Assembly: GCA_029747015.1 (NCBI GenBank)
Contig: JAKOGI010000008.1
Span: forward strand, 2,377,001 to 2,441,000
Source of the DNA: Carnegiea gigantea
Taxonomy: Eukaryota > Streptophyta > Magnoliopsida > Caryophyllales > Cactaceae
Direction of reading: 5' to 3'
Length of the DNA: 64,000 bases
Below the pieces are notes generated by a model. The model did no database searches and had not been told where the DNA came from. It was given only the letters and a program-made list of their open reading frames with translations. Below are positions 45,131 through 56,970 of this stretch, piece by piece. The translations under genes were made by a program, and so were the position numbers. Positions within the stretch are counted from its first letter, which is position 1, and each line of letters begins with the position of its first letter.

Positions 45131-46397
45131 GCGGTTGCGAAGATGGGTTCATCCTGTCCTTGTGCCCAAGACTATACTCTCGAGTCCTGACTTGTGCATG
45201 TAGAGTCAAATAGAAACGGCACTACCTGACTTTGGTTGACAACTGACTAGACCATGGCTACACACTCGTGCTGCATAAGAGCATTTCCAACCCGCGTTCC
45301 ATGTAACATGCGGCAAGTATTGGATGGTGAAGATGTAATAATAAGATCAGCTAGTGGAATGAGTTCCACTGGCTAGGAATGCTCTTAGATATTTATGATA
45401 ATGATATCCTACCATTGCCGTTATAATGAAATTATAGTTATATAATTTAAAATAATTATAATTAAATATATTCCCTTCATTTCAAAACAAGGTACCTATT
45501 ATTTCTATTTAAAATGTCTTAAATTAATATACACCTTTTAGAAATAATAGCTTTTAATTTTTAAAGTCCTTTAAACTATCATTCTTTCTGAATTTGAAAA
45601 CAATTGTCAAATGCTGACATTTAAAAGTGACATTTAAAAGTGAACCTTTGAATTCAGATTGTTGAGGATCTTATGCGCATTTTAACTTTAAACAGTGTAC
45701 TAATATGTTACAGATCAAATAGGAAAACTTATCACAAAAGACTAACCTATTAAGAGAGAGAGCCCATTTGATCTATAAACCCCTCATCAGTTGCCCATAC
45801 AACCGATGTGGGACAAGTTTCATACCTTGCAATTGGTCCAAATCCGTAACATAATATTTCTTAAAAAACGCAAAAAGCCTAAACAAACATTCTTTTTAGG
45901 GCAGAGGAAGTGATTTTTTTTAAGTACAATACTCCCATTGGTCCCATTTAAACAATCAAACATAATAATAATAGAACCACAATTATAAATTTGTTTACGT
46001 TATAAGATTAATTACATTTAAGCTCATTCGATTATGAACTCATAATGCAGAGTAAAATGGGAGGTTCAATCAGTGGGGCGATACAACAAAGGTAGCATAA
46101 AATGCAACTGCAACTTTAGTTTACACTTCGATTAATACAACTAAGATACTACCATGTTTTTGTGTCATTAGTCCCCCCTCCCCCCTTTTCTATGGCTTAC
46201 ATAACCCCTTCAAATAATCAACTCCCTTTTAGACCTAAGATATGGCAAACACAAGAAGCACTGGGGGTCATTAATAATTTTTTTTTTTTTTTTTAAGTTT
46301 GGATGAGCTGAAATTTGATTCTCACTTCCCCCTGGTTGCCCTGCTCACTAGCAAGAACCCATCATGTTCCCCGTGCTTGGTCGCTTGACATCATAGA
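45131..46397. other. intergenic
   Basis: Contains the small MITE at 45279-45384. Around 45750-45840, on the minus strand, it has CCCACATCGGTTGTATGGGC and then GGGTTTATAGATCA, which resembles a TRIM/LTR fragment. No gene seen. Confidence 0.5.
45279..45384. mobile_element. 106 bp MITE related to the Tourist-like element
   Basis: Ends GAGCATTTCCAACCCG and, reverse-complemented, GAGCATTCCTAGCC, with TAA at the left and TTA at the right. It shares terminal sequence with 44237-44616. Confidence 0.5.
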
Positions 46398-49300
46398 TCA
46401 GTCCGATTTTTGTGTTCTGCACTTGAAAACCCGGTAGAACAGTGAGATCAACCACTGCCAAAAGAGAACTAACCGATTAACCTGCTTGGGTTTGGGTTCG
46501 GGTCTGGGTCCCAGTATTCCTTTGTACATCTCCTTTTGCTTCTGATAGACAGCCTTTTCATGTTCAGCAATCACTCGCAACTCCTTGGCGATGGCTTTAT
46601 CATCGGGGGCAAATTTACGTGCCTTGACGAGATCCTCCCGTGCTGCTTCTGTTTGCCCAAGTTCTGCTCTTGCTTTTCCTCGTCTGTAAAGTGCTTTGAC
46701 ATTGTTTTCATCCTCAGCGAGGACCTGATGGCACACCATGCAGTAAATATGTTCAATACCACTGGATTGACCAACAGAAATTTCAAAACTACTGTTAAGC
46801 AATCGTAATGAGGGGGTTCAAGGTCTACTCCTGCAAATGTACTGTTCCTAACACTAACGGAATATCAAATGGGAGAAGTAGGTTTAACTGTAGCTTAAAC
46901 ACATAACCTCAGGGAAGCATCCAAGGCAGGAAAATTGAACAGAAAATTATCTAGGATTTTCAACATTGAGCCCTTTTATTTCAGACGAAAGTAATTGATT
47001 GGGTATTTGAGACCAGGTTTGGGCATAGTACATGAGATTTTGATTTATGAAATTTCCTCACTATAACACTGCTTCAGATTTCCGACAGTAGCCACCAAGA
47101 GTGGATCTCGCCACCTATTGGTCTAGGGAGATTTCCCCAATATTCCCCACTACCTTATATGATCAAGCCTATAAATCCAAACTTCTCAACCTTTGACATT
47201 GCAGTGCTGCTGCTCTCTCTTACCCTCTCTTCTTGCCTCCCAATGAACTTCTATTTTAAGTACTCCATATTCTAACTGCTCAATCAAAATCCTTGCACCC
47301 AAGAGTAGCTCTCCACTGCTCCAACAACTTGTTTAAATCTTCTCTATTTTCATCATTTGGAATCATTGGCAAATAACACACACCATGGTACTCATCTCAA
47401 TAACTTGAATGAGCTCATCCATAACAATTGTAGAAAGAAAAGAACTTGGATCCTATCCCTAATGTGACCAAGTACCCATAGGGAAGTTGGATGTATCCCC
47501 TAACATTCTTACACTTGTCCTCAATCCGCCTACATGTCTTTTAATAATTGAGGTATATATGATCTTCCTCGCCACCCACCTCCACTACACCTCCCTAGGT
47601 ATTATGTCCTATATAACTCCTTCAGGATATGGGCCATTTGCCAATCCTCTTTCCTCTCTGTATATTCATGATATTCCATCAGCCTTCTTATCAGATGAAT
47701 GCTTTCATAGTTGATCTTCCTAGCACAAAACTAAACTGAATTCCTGAGATGGTTATGGAGGACACTCTCCATGACTAATAATGTAAGACTGGATGACATT
47801 AATATGCAAATACATAATAAATAAATAGATCTTCTTTATGAAAACATGTCCCTCAAACACCTCATGCCATCTCCTTCCCCCCCCCCCCCCCAAAAAAAAA
47901 AAAAAAAAAAAGAAAAAAAGTGCCTAGTCTTTGGTGTCTACTCTCTCATCAGTGTACATGCTTGTTAACAAAAGTAAGAGCAGGCAAATTTCTCAAAGAA
48001 ATCCATTGTCGTCTGTGTAAAATACACCAATCTAGTCTGCTTTGGTCAGGTTCCTTTTCTTGCTTGTCCATTGACATAAAACCACTAAACTGAACAGGTA
48101 CTCCACCTAACCAATAGACACAGCATCACTTGCTTGCTTTTTCACTTTATATAATTTAAAAAACTGAATAATGTAGAACTCTTCGCACCTAATTATTGAT
48201 ATCCCATGTCTATTGATATCTCACATCTAAGCATTTGGAAGGATAAGCTAATTCAATCTCTAGTGAGAAGTACATACAATGCTGCAATGCATAATGGCAT
48301 CCTCACAGCGCTTGAGCTTTATCAGACATGCAGCCATGTTAAGGTGGCAGGGATTCTTGACAGCCAAAGCCATATCACGGTACTTCCCAAAAAGCTGGAA
48401 CATGAAGTCATCTCCCATGTATGCTACAGCCTAATGTAAGAAACATAAAAATGGATTAACATATTCAAACTTATGACAAGGCTAAAAAGATAGTGTTTCA
48501 ACAACGATCTGACAATATCTATTAAGGATTACCATTTCATACTGTTGCATTGCCTCGTCAAGTTTTTCCTCCTTGAATAACGCATTACCATCCATCCTTC
48601 TTCGATCTGCTGCACCAATTCTTTCCTCAACAGTCATATCACTACGTGGTTTCCCCTATGTCAAACATGATTATTGATTCACCCATATCGTGAAGCAAAT
48701 TTAATCAAGGACTCTAGAGATACAATCAGAAAATAGGTTATAAGACATCTGAATTTGTTAGGAAATTACATACTTCTTTGGTTTCATCAAATCCAATGAG
48801 TTCAACCTCATATATAATATCTGCCATGGGTGGAACATTTGGGAAAGAGAAGCTTCCCTCTATACCATAGCCTAATTCCCAACCAACATGTAACAAGGCA
48901 CGTTCTCCAGACTTCATGTGGGAGACACCAATTCCTAGCCCTTCCAACTCTTTCTTCTCTGCCAACCACACAATAATACCAACTCAGAATCAAAGATAAA
49001 TTAGAAGTATAATACTGGACAGCATGATTAAGTGTCCATAATTAACAATTAGTTGAGTTATTTCAACTGGAAGGATGATTTCAGTTCACTTCACATGATT
49101 AAAGTGCAGATGCAATGATTTCAGTTCACTTCACATGATCAAAGGTGCAGATGCACTCGACATTGAAACTATTTTAGGACAGAGTTAAAGCAAAGTTGTA
49201 AGGCTGCCGCAGGTTGTAGGATCACTTGTGCGCCACCAACAGCACCTACAGAAATCCGAACGCTTGTCAAACAGAACAAATCGGCAATAAGACTTGTCGG

Positions 49301-51867
49301 ATACTTTACTAAGAGTATCTATCAATCCTTTTCTTTTGTGTCGATTATTGACCTAGTTACTGTATTCATCATGCTTTTCCTTTTCATTTTCCTTTCCCCC
49401 CTCCCCTAGCATAAGGATACTCATTACATTCTTTCTCTTGGAACCTGCTTGTAAAAGTGTTTCCAATCGTAAGGTTGCTTACATTTACATATGCTAGACC
49501 CGGCAGAAGCAGGACCACATTGGAAGTTTTTATTGTTACTATACTCATTTAAGTTCTTTAGTTGTCTTTGATGCTTGCTTCGCCTCACTGCCTCTTGATG
49601 TCAACATGGCTATTTTCATTCACGCTCTAGCTTTACTTTCTTTATTATCACAATAAGCCTCTCCATTTGCAAGGGTAAGGCCGCTTAAGTTGGATTTCCA
49701 CACACTTACTCAAGCACGGTCCACATTGAACATTTTGTTGCTGTGATCTCTAGCTTTTTCTTTATGTCTCAAATGTTCTTAAGCCCTCAATGGATCTGTT
49801 AGACACGACCTCCCACTCATAAAGATAAGTTTGTACACATGTTGAACCCCCAAGTGATCCAGGCAGGATATACACAAGATGGTGGAGGTGGTGGTATTGG
49901 TGGTTGTAGTCTATCAGGTGTAGAGCACCCATCATACTGCAATATCAAAAGACAGATTATTAGGACATTTCTTCCTATATCCATCATCCGAACTATCTAA
50001 AGCCCTGAGCTTAGAGAAATATGTGGTTAAAGGAAAGAAGAAAATGAAGAAAATAATTGAAATTAGAGGGAAACCCCTAATAGACCACCATAAACAAAAT
50101 TAGTCAGCCAAAGGCTGAATATTTGAGCAATTGAGCTTAAAAGTAGGAGGCAGCTTCAGCTTCCAAATTTACAGAGTGCTATCAACGATTTATCCAGAAC
50201 AAAGAGCGATTATGCAACCGGTATAGAATTTTACACACTTCAAAAAGCAAGCAAGATAACTATCACGATATTATAAGCCCAGAATACTTGGCAATTAGCA
50301 TACTTCTGTATCACATTGTTATATGGAAGCAAAAAAAGCTTTCAGAAATAAGCGTCTTATTCTTTCCTGGGCAGGGTCATTTGGACCTAGTAGGGCAAGT
50401 CTCTGGTCCAGTGCAGGGGAATGGTGGAAAATCGGAGAAGTTGGACCCAGTAGAAAGTAGGTCAGATGCCATCAACCTGCTAATTACAAGTTCCATACAA
50501 ACCCATAATCAGCAATTGAAAACAACTGCAACTTGTGTGGGCATCTTTGGAGGGAGTGAGGGGGGGATTTGACATAATCAGAATAGCACCATCACAGAAA
50601 GCTTATCAAGCATACATGATTAGATCATGAAAGAAGTTAAAATTAGTAGCACTATTTCATCGCAATACTTTTTGAGCATTAGCAAGAATGGAAATACCTT
50701 TGCCTAAAACTAGCTCAATTGGGCGTTGCTCCTGCCACGTATCTTCAAATTTGTGTTGCGTGCTCTCGGTCCATGCCCTATAATGCACTGTCAGAACAGG
50801 AAAGCGAACAGTCATTTGGACAATTGATGTCTAAAAGCGAGAACAGAGTCAGAAAGTGCTGAAACCTCTCAATTTAGATAGGTGCTGATCAGCATTAAAC
50901 TATCAAACCAAAGAACAAGATGCACTGGTTCGGTCAATAGCAAGTTACAGAAACTACGAGGACATTGAACAGCTTGATAACCAAGTGGTATACTAAACTT
51001 AGTCACAAAGATCAAACAAATAGCAAGTTATAGATAAGTTTCAATTGATCCAGAATGCCAATCGGGAAGTAGGTTCAATAAATCAACAAGTCATCTTGAG
51101 CCAAGAGTTTGAGTTCAAACAAAGCTCAATGCTTCATGAGAACAGGCCTAGGAGCACGCAAACTGTCGGGACTTGTTGACAACCCAAGGCAGATACACTG
51201 ATTTCCAAAGTGGAAAATATTATTGCAGCATTCTAACTGGCACATAGGATAGCGTAATGGACTGAGGTCATGACCGATACTACTCACCAAAGCATGTTGA
51301 ATATTTGGATGGTTTCTCGCCATGGCCAGCCTTAATAATTTGCTTGGTAACCTTCTCGTGCAGGACCTCCACTTCCGAGTCCACTTTTGGGGGGCCATCA
51401 CTGTCTTGAACTGGTTCTCCATGAACAAATGCCGCCTTCTCAGTTACTATATCATTTTTCCCATCTTCACCTACAAAATATTAGAGCATCCCACAGATGG
51501 TTTAGAATTACTAGGACTTTACCATAGTTCAACAATATCAGTTGTGTGGATACTGGATAGTCTTCATGCCTCAACTGCGATGATGAATAGAACATAAATC
51601 CTGTCTAGGCATGCCCTTACATCTCCCACAAACAAAGCTCCTCCTAATGGTATCCTCCAAAACCCCCCTAAAAATGATCTGAAGATAAACACTGATTCAC
51701 AAATTACGACCAATGCCATAGAGTCCACACAATTGATATCGACTACAAAGAAATAACAACACCACACCCCCCCCCCCCAAAAAAAAGAAAGAGGAAAAGA
51801 AAAAAAAAAAAGAGGGTTCAAGGTTCTTGCCTGGTGATGGATTGCATTCCTCCACAATATCCTCCAT
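46398..51867 (-). CDS. TWD1: FKBP42 / TWISTED DWARF 1 immunophilin-like protein
   Basis: Seven coding exons, 51867-51831, 51470-51288, 50787-50698, 48958-48774, 48655-48533, 48430-48278 and 46724-46398, encode 365 residues, the length of Arabidopsis TWD1. An FKBP-type domain (about 55-165; SKYSTCF, HYRAWTESTQHKFEDTW, SFSFPNVPPMADIIYEVE) is followed by GKPRSDMTVEERIGAADRR. Three TPRs come next (AACLIKLKRCEDAI, ALYRRGKARAELGQ), then a C-terminal anchor LVLFWQWLISLFYRVF. TWD1 sits at the ER and plasma membrane, binds HSP90 and is needed for ABCB auxin transporters to reach the cell surface. Exon 1 ends in a GC donor (CCAG|GCAAGA). A leader exon ending 52281 with GTAAGT, joined at 51882, is inferred. 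Confidence 0.96.
47200..47770 (-). pseudogene. RTE-type LINE reverse transcriptase relic in TWD1 intron 6
   Basis: Short collinear matches to the RTE reverse transcriptase appear in shifting frames on the minus strand. In order they are LGRSTMKAFI (about 47724), GGLRTSVR (about 47520), VMDELIQVIE (near 47415), VPWCVLFAND (about 47390, where the catalytic pair is FADD in active elements) and LEQWRATL near 47325. Many stops and indels show it is old. It lies on the same strand as the host gene and is spliced out with the intron. Confidence 0.6.
47877..47911. repeat. C15-A20 compound homopolymer
   Basis: In intron 6 of TWD1: a long C run followed directly by a long A run. Confidence 0.85.
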
Positions 51868-52425
51868 TGTCACCCAGAAAACCTAATTGCTGTCTCTCAG
51901 ATCGCCTGTACAATAACCCAAATTTTAAATTAAACAATTGTATTAATGCTCGTCCTTTTTGTCTCTGGAATCAAACAGTAATTGCTATGTCATTCTTCAT
52001 TATTGAACCTACATTTTGAAAAAGATCAAAACTTGAATCATATAACACCATTGAAATAGAAGGAAGATATGAGGAAACAGCAATCAGAATGTTCCAAAGC
52101 TGAAAATCAAATTCTACCCAGAAAAAGAAAAATCCCATCTCTATTGCACTACATTTTTTCAAGTACCACAACTACATAAAGCCAGGGTATAATTTGAAGC
52201 GAATTAAGTGGAAAATTGAGCAAACGGTAGATCCAGATACACCATTGCCTGAAGGAAGAAAGAGAAGGAGGGTCACTTACTGGATTAGATGAGCAATTGG
52301 GTCTGTGTGACTTGGGAAGTCGAATCTCCACTTCAAAGATCGAAGAGGATTCTGGAGAGAGATTCAAGAGCAGTTAGTCAATCAGGCACATAAAGAGCAA
52401 GGAAGAGACTTGAACTATGACCCTC

Positions 52426-52443
52426 GGGGGGGGGGGGGGGGGG
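52426..52443. repeat. G homopolymer (18)
   Basis: The longest G run in the window, just upstream of the TWD1 leader. Confidence 0.85.
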
Positions 52444-53796
52444 CCCTCTCTCTCGGACGACTGTACCAACGCATCAAGGGGGAATTGGGTCAATCCAGTG
52501 TTATGATAAATTTACCCTTCCGAAAGTTCTCCAAGCAGTAATATTATAATATTTAACGCACCCTGTCGATTTTCACGCAGTAACCGTAATAGTAAATTGT
52601 GACTTTTACCCCCCCGGGCAAAAAAGCGAGGATTGCCTGACGAAAGAGTTACCTAATAGTACTCCCCAAAATTCTCAAGTTTAGGGGCAAAATAATATTT
52701 TTATTGATATAGCATTTATTCATTTTCTTTTTCCTCTTAAATTGCATTTGTTTAGAGGTGCGCATCATAGTGGAGTAGACTAGACTAGACTAGACTAAAC
52801 TGACCCGGACCAAAAATCGAATGACGAGGTATATAGCAAACCGAAGATTGGACCGAGACTATAGTCAGTTTGAACTGAGACCAAACTAGAAAAGCCAATG
52901 TTCGGACTGAAGTGGACCAACTTGCTTTTAAGCGCGCTAAGCAGTGGGCAGGACTGCAGGAGTTAGGTGTGGGCTGTGATCTGAGAGCTCTGGTGGAAAG
53001 CCAAATTGGGTCGATGAAGTATCACAAATTAGTCCTAGTCCAACAATGAACATAATGGCCAATTTTGTTGGGCTTAGTCAATACATTAAACTCAAGTGTT
53101 AAACACTATATAGGACTCTAAGAAGTTTGCAACTGATCAAGATACTTTTGGGTGGAATAAATCAAGCTTGTATTATAAATATTTCTGAGAGAGAGCATAG
53201 GAATCTGATTTACTCCACCTAAAGTAACACCACTTTTCAGTGTGGATTCCGCTTTTATGGGGTTTGGAAAGATTTTGATGTAGACAACCTATCTCTACAG
53301 ACTTCTATGTACATAGAGAGGCTAATTCCATAATACCCACCAAAAAAAATTTGTAAATATAGAAAAAATTAAGGATAAGCAGTAGATGATGAATTAAAAA
53401 ATACTAATAAAACAGCTAATTACTCCACCCAAAAGTAAGAGCAAAATTTGCAAAAAAAACAGAGATTACAATTCGCATATGAAACTACTCATCTGGTTAT
53501 GGCATTACTAGTAATCTAACATTTTCTGCCAAAATGATGACTCGAAGTTGAAGCAGGCCAATCCCCAAGACAATATAAAACGAATTTGTGGCGACTTCAC
53601 ATTTAATCACAAATCACAAATATCACACCAAGAGATTTTAATTGTGGGTAGTGAAAGATATGATTATTGGAAATTTTAATATTCATGAGTATGTATTGAC
53701 TAAATTTGATACAACAATACACATATCTTATTTATTTTCTTCTATGTCACGGGTAAACGGGTAATCTCATGTACATTGTATGGTAATTTGTTTAAG

Positions 53797-53841
<45 letters not shown>

Positions 53842-54380
53842 TGAGTTCGAACACTGCGGTTGTGACACATATCCTTTCAAACATTTAAACAATATGTGAT
53901 TTAAAGTCATCATAATGAATAGTCTTTTCAACTGCTTCAATGAAGAAAAAAATGAAATAAATTATAGATAAATTAATATTATTCTTTTTAAAAATTTAAA
54001 TTATAAGACTAATTGTAATATTTTTAAAAATGTTTTATCTAAGATTCAAAATAGCCTGCATGTAACACGGATTTAAAAATTATTTACTCAATAAAAGTGA
54101 CTGCATGGCTTGTTAGGGGTTTTTGCAGTTACCGGCCAAAACATTTTCCCTACAGAAGCCTCGGCCCATAGGCCATAGCACATATGTCCTGGGATATTTC
54201 ATAACCAAAGTAGTAACGAATGGCAGATCTTATGATTTGTTCTCCTACACACACACACACGTAATTAATTAAGGCATGAGTTTGACAACCGTTTAGCATC
54301 GTAGACACATGAAAATGCACAAAAGCACAAAACTCAATAAAGCGATAAAGCACAGCGTGGTATTGGGAATTACTCGCCAA
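52444..54380. other. intergenic
   Basis: No gene. It contains a hAT-like left end TAGAGGTGCGCATCAT near 52755 followed by a short TAGAC tandem repeat (about 52773-52797). A pure AT microsatellite lies at 53799-53839, and an AC repeat near 54247. Confidence 0.55.
53799..53839. repeat. AT microsatellite
   Basis: About 20 AT units. Confidence 0.9.
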
Positions 54381-54387
54381 TATAAAG
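54381..54387 (+). promoter_or_regulatory. candidate TATA box for the CLE gene
   Basis: TATAAAG 189 bp before the ATG, giving a predicted leader of about 155 bases that includes a C17 run at 54451-54467. Confidence 0.45.
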
Positions 54388-54569
54388 CAACTGAGGGAGT
54401 TGCCTCCACTGTAACGTACGTTCCATACTACTACCTAAAGCTCTCTCCCTCCCCCCCCCCCCCCCCCAACCACCTTCACTCTATCTTTTGCCTCTCCTCC
54501 AAATTAAAACCATTCGTTACCACTGAAATTAGCCATCATCCTCATGCAAGAAACTTAGAGAAGATCATC

Positions 54570-56139
54570 ATGGGGAGTACTAACGCAGCAGTTGACAGAA
54601 TGCTAAGAGCACTAGCAGTAGCGGGTTTCCTGTGGCTCTTCTTGATCGGCGTCGCAGCCAGAGGATCAAGGACAGGATCACTTTCATCTCAAAACAACAA
54701 AAGGTTGCATCATAATGATCAAGAATTAGATGATGAAACAGTGAGTACAATTGAGAGGGGAAAACTGCATGTTTTCGCGCCTCCGAAGATGGATACAAAC
54801 TACATGGTCAACAAAAGAAAAGTCCCTGCAGGCCCTGATCCTATACATAACAGGTTTGCGCTTCTTCTCCTGTTCTACTTTCCAATCCCATCTCTTCTTC
54901 TATTATTTTTACATGATTTTACTTCTTCGTTTCCAAACATTTCGAGCTGCATTTCTTCTTTTCGGTGAAAAATTACAGCGGAAAATTATGAAAGAGAAGC
55001 AGTGAGAAATCTAAATTTGCTCACGAGAAAAGAACAGAGCGGAACGAAGCTATTTTTCCTGCCAATCTCCTCCAAAACCTAGTCTTTTCTCTTATATTGT
55101 TTAGTCCCGTCAATATGAAGATTGTTACATATGAAATCTTAAGTATGGAGTTACAATAATTGAAAATTTTGTAACTTATTTAAGTTGCATAATATATTAA
55201 TTTATATTGATGCAACACGAATTTTTTTTGTCTTACTATAAAACTTTCATCATCGTGCTGAATTCTCCCAAAAGAAATAGAAAAAAATATTATCATCCCT
55301 ATCTGATTATGTCCATACGTACCTCACCACCTGAAAACCAAAAACCTATAATTATTCCGTCAAAACTTCTAACTGAAACGACTATAATTAATAGTAGAGT
55401 TTCATGTCCAACTCTTATTTCATATACTTGATTAATGATTTGTTAAGTTCTTATTATAGAATAAAATTAAAGGTCTTAAAGCACACAGGTATTATTTAAT
55501 TTGTTTGTTGTTTGTCTCAGCATTTTATTTACCAAACTTAGCAAATGAAAAGCAGACATGTCTCGTAATTGCTTTATTCGATACATCTCTGAATTGTACG
55601 TATATATATGTCAGAGTTACTTAAAGTTAATTGAAGATTTAAGTTGTTCCACCTCACCCTTCTTTTTCTTCTTTACATTATCTGACAAGTAGCTAGTAGC
55701 TAAACAAAGACATCTAAAAGATTATTTGCCAGAACAAGAGCATCTGCTTTAAAGTGGACACATAACAACAGATACTCGAGCATTTTGAAGCTGCTTTCGT
55801 TGTGTTCGATCTTGCCTTACCAAAGTAAATAGGCTGCGCTGTCTTTTCAGTCTCTTTGAGCATCAAAAAAAATGTACTTTCCAATTCAGAATCCTTCTTT
55901 TCTGGGCACTCTGAAACCACTAGTTTCTTTCTTTTTTTTTTTTTAAATGCCACTGTTTTCTGTTTATATAGGCCTGACAATTTCACCCGACCCCGATAGA
56001 TACCCGATTCATCCGACCCGAAAAATCGGGTGAAAACCCGATTAAACGGGTGAATTAAACGGGTGATGGATAATCGGGTGATGGATCGGGTCGGATTCGG
56101 GTGACAGTCCATCCGATCCGTCACCCGACCCGTCACCCG

Positions 56140-56231
<92 letters not shown>

Positions 56232-56311
56232 ATAAATATATATGTGTATATATATATATATAATGTATGTATGTGTATGTATGTATATATATATATATAT
56301 ATACACATGCA

Positions 56312-56382
<71 letters not shown>

Positions 56383-56384
56383 AG

Positions 56385-56433
<49 letters not shown>

Positions 56434-56970
56434 AAACTTATGTTTGGTATCTTTATCATTTGTGATAATTGTTATGTTTACGATTAGGGCATGTGGTTTC
56501 CGTTAGTTATTGTTTTGTATATTTTAAATTTTTCAAGTTTTTGAACCTTATTTGAGCGATAAACGAATAAAATGAGATAGAACGCGTTTCATCTGTTTCA
56601 CCCGTTTACCACCCGCTTCATCCGTGGGTGGTGGGTGGATTGGATGCGGGTGAGCGGATTAGTGGATGACGGGTGGATCGGGTGGAGTGGATGGATGCGG
56701 GTGATGGATGCGGGTGGAGCTTCACCCGCTCCAAATCCGACCCGTTGCCAGGCCTATGTTTATAATCTATATTTAAGTCACCCTTATAAATTTTATTTAT
56801 TAGCAAGCTTTACGTATTACGTTACCACAGGATGCTTAAATAAAAAATGGGATACGTGCAACATATACATTATACAGTGATATAATGAACCTAATTTATT
56901 TATTTATTTTAATTCTTTTTCACTTTTCAGACAAACTAGTAATTCTAAGCGACCACCGGGACAATGTTAG
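54570..56970 (+). CDS. CLE signalling peptide precursor, CLE25-like
   Basis: Two exons, 54570-54853 and 56931-56970, encode 107 residues. Residues about 11-31 are a hydrophobic signal peptide ([19 protein letters not shown]). The 12-residue CLE motif [12 protein letters not shown] is at 83-94, preceded by Lys-Arg. The frame runs on unspliced to 54968, but that would add an odd hydrophobic tail. A donor at AACAG|GTTTGC and an acceptor at TTTTCAG|ACAAAC instead give [13 protein letters not shown], close to the short tail RKAETSRRPPRV of Arabidopsis CLE25. The secreted 12-mer is read by CLAVATA1/BAM-type receptor kinases; CLE25 acts in phloem and in root-to-leaf dehydration signalling. The role here is inferred. 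The 2,077 bp intron hosts a hAT MITE. Confidence 0.88.
55961..55968. repeat. 8 bp target duplication, left (TGTTTATA)
   Basis: It is identical to 56757-56764 and immediately abuts the terminal repeat TAGGCCTGACAA. Confidence 0.85.
55969..56756. mobile_element. hAT-type MITE with expanded AT microsatellite
   Basis: Terminal inverted repeats TAGGCCTGACAA (left) and TAGGCCTGGCAA (right, reverse-complemented) are flanked by a perfect 8 bp duplication TGTTTATA, as expected for hAT. Subterminal regions are dense in CACCCG/CGGGTG repeats. The centre (56141-56425) is a long TA microsatellite with interruptions, ending in a GT run at 56396-56427. No coding capacity. It lies in the intron of the CLE gene. 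Confidence 0.8.
56757..56764. repeat. 8 bp target duplication, right (TGTTTATA)
   Basis: Right copy of the hAT target duplication. Confidence 0.85.

Noticed and set aside
54854..54968. Unspliced extension of the CLE reading frame
   Set aside because: It adds a hydrophobic tail unlike any CLE protein, while a donor at 54854 and an exon at 56931 give a family-like C-terminus.
56042..56487. Long frames of Ile-Tyr-Ile-Tyr on both strands
   Set aside because: Translations of a TA microsatellite.
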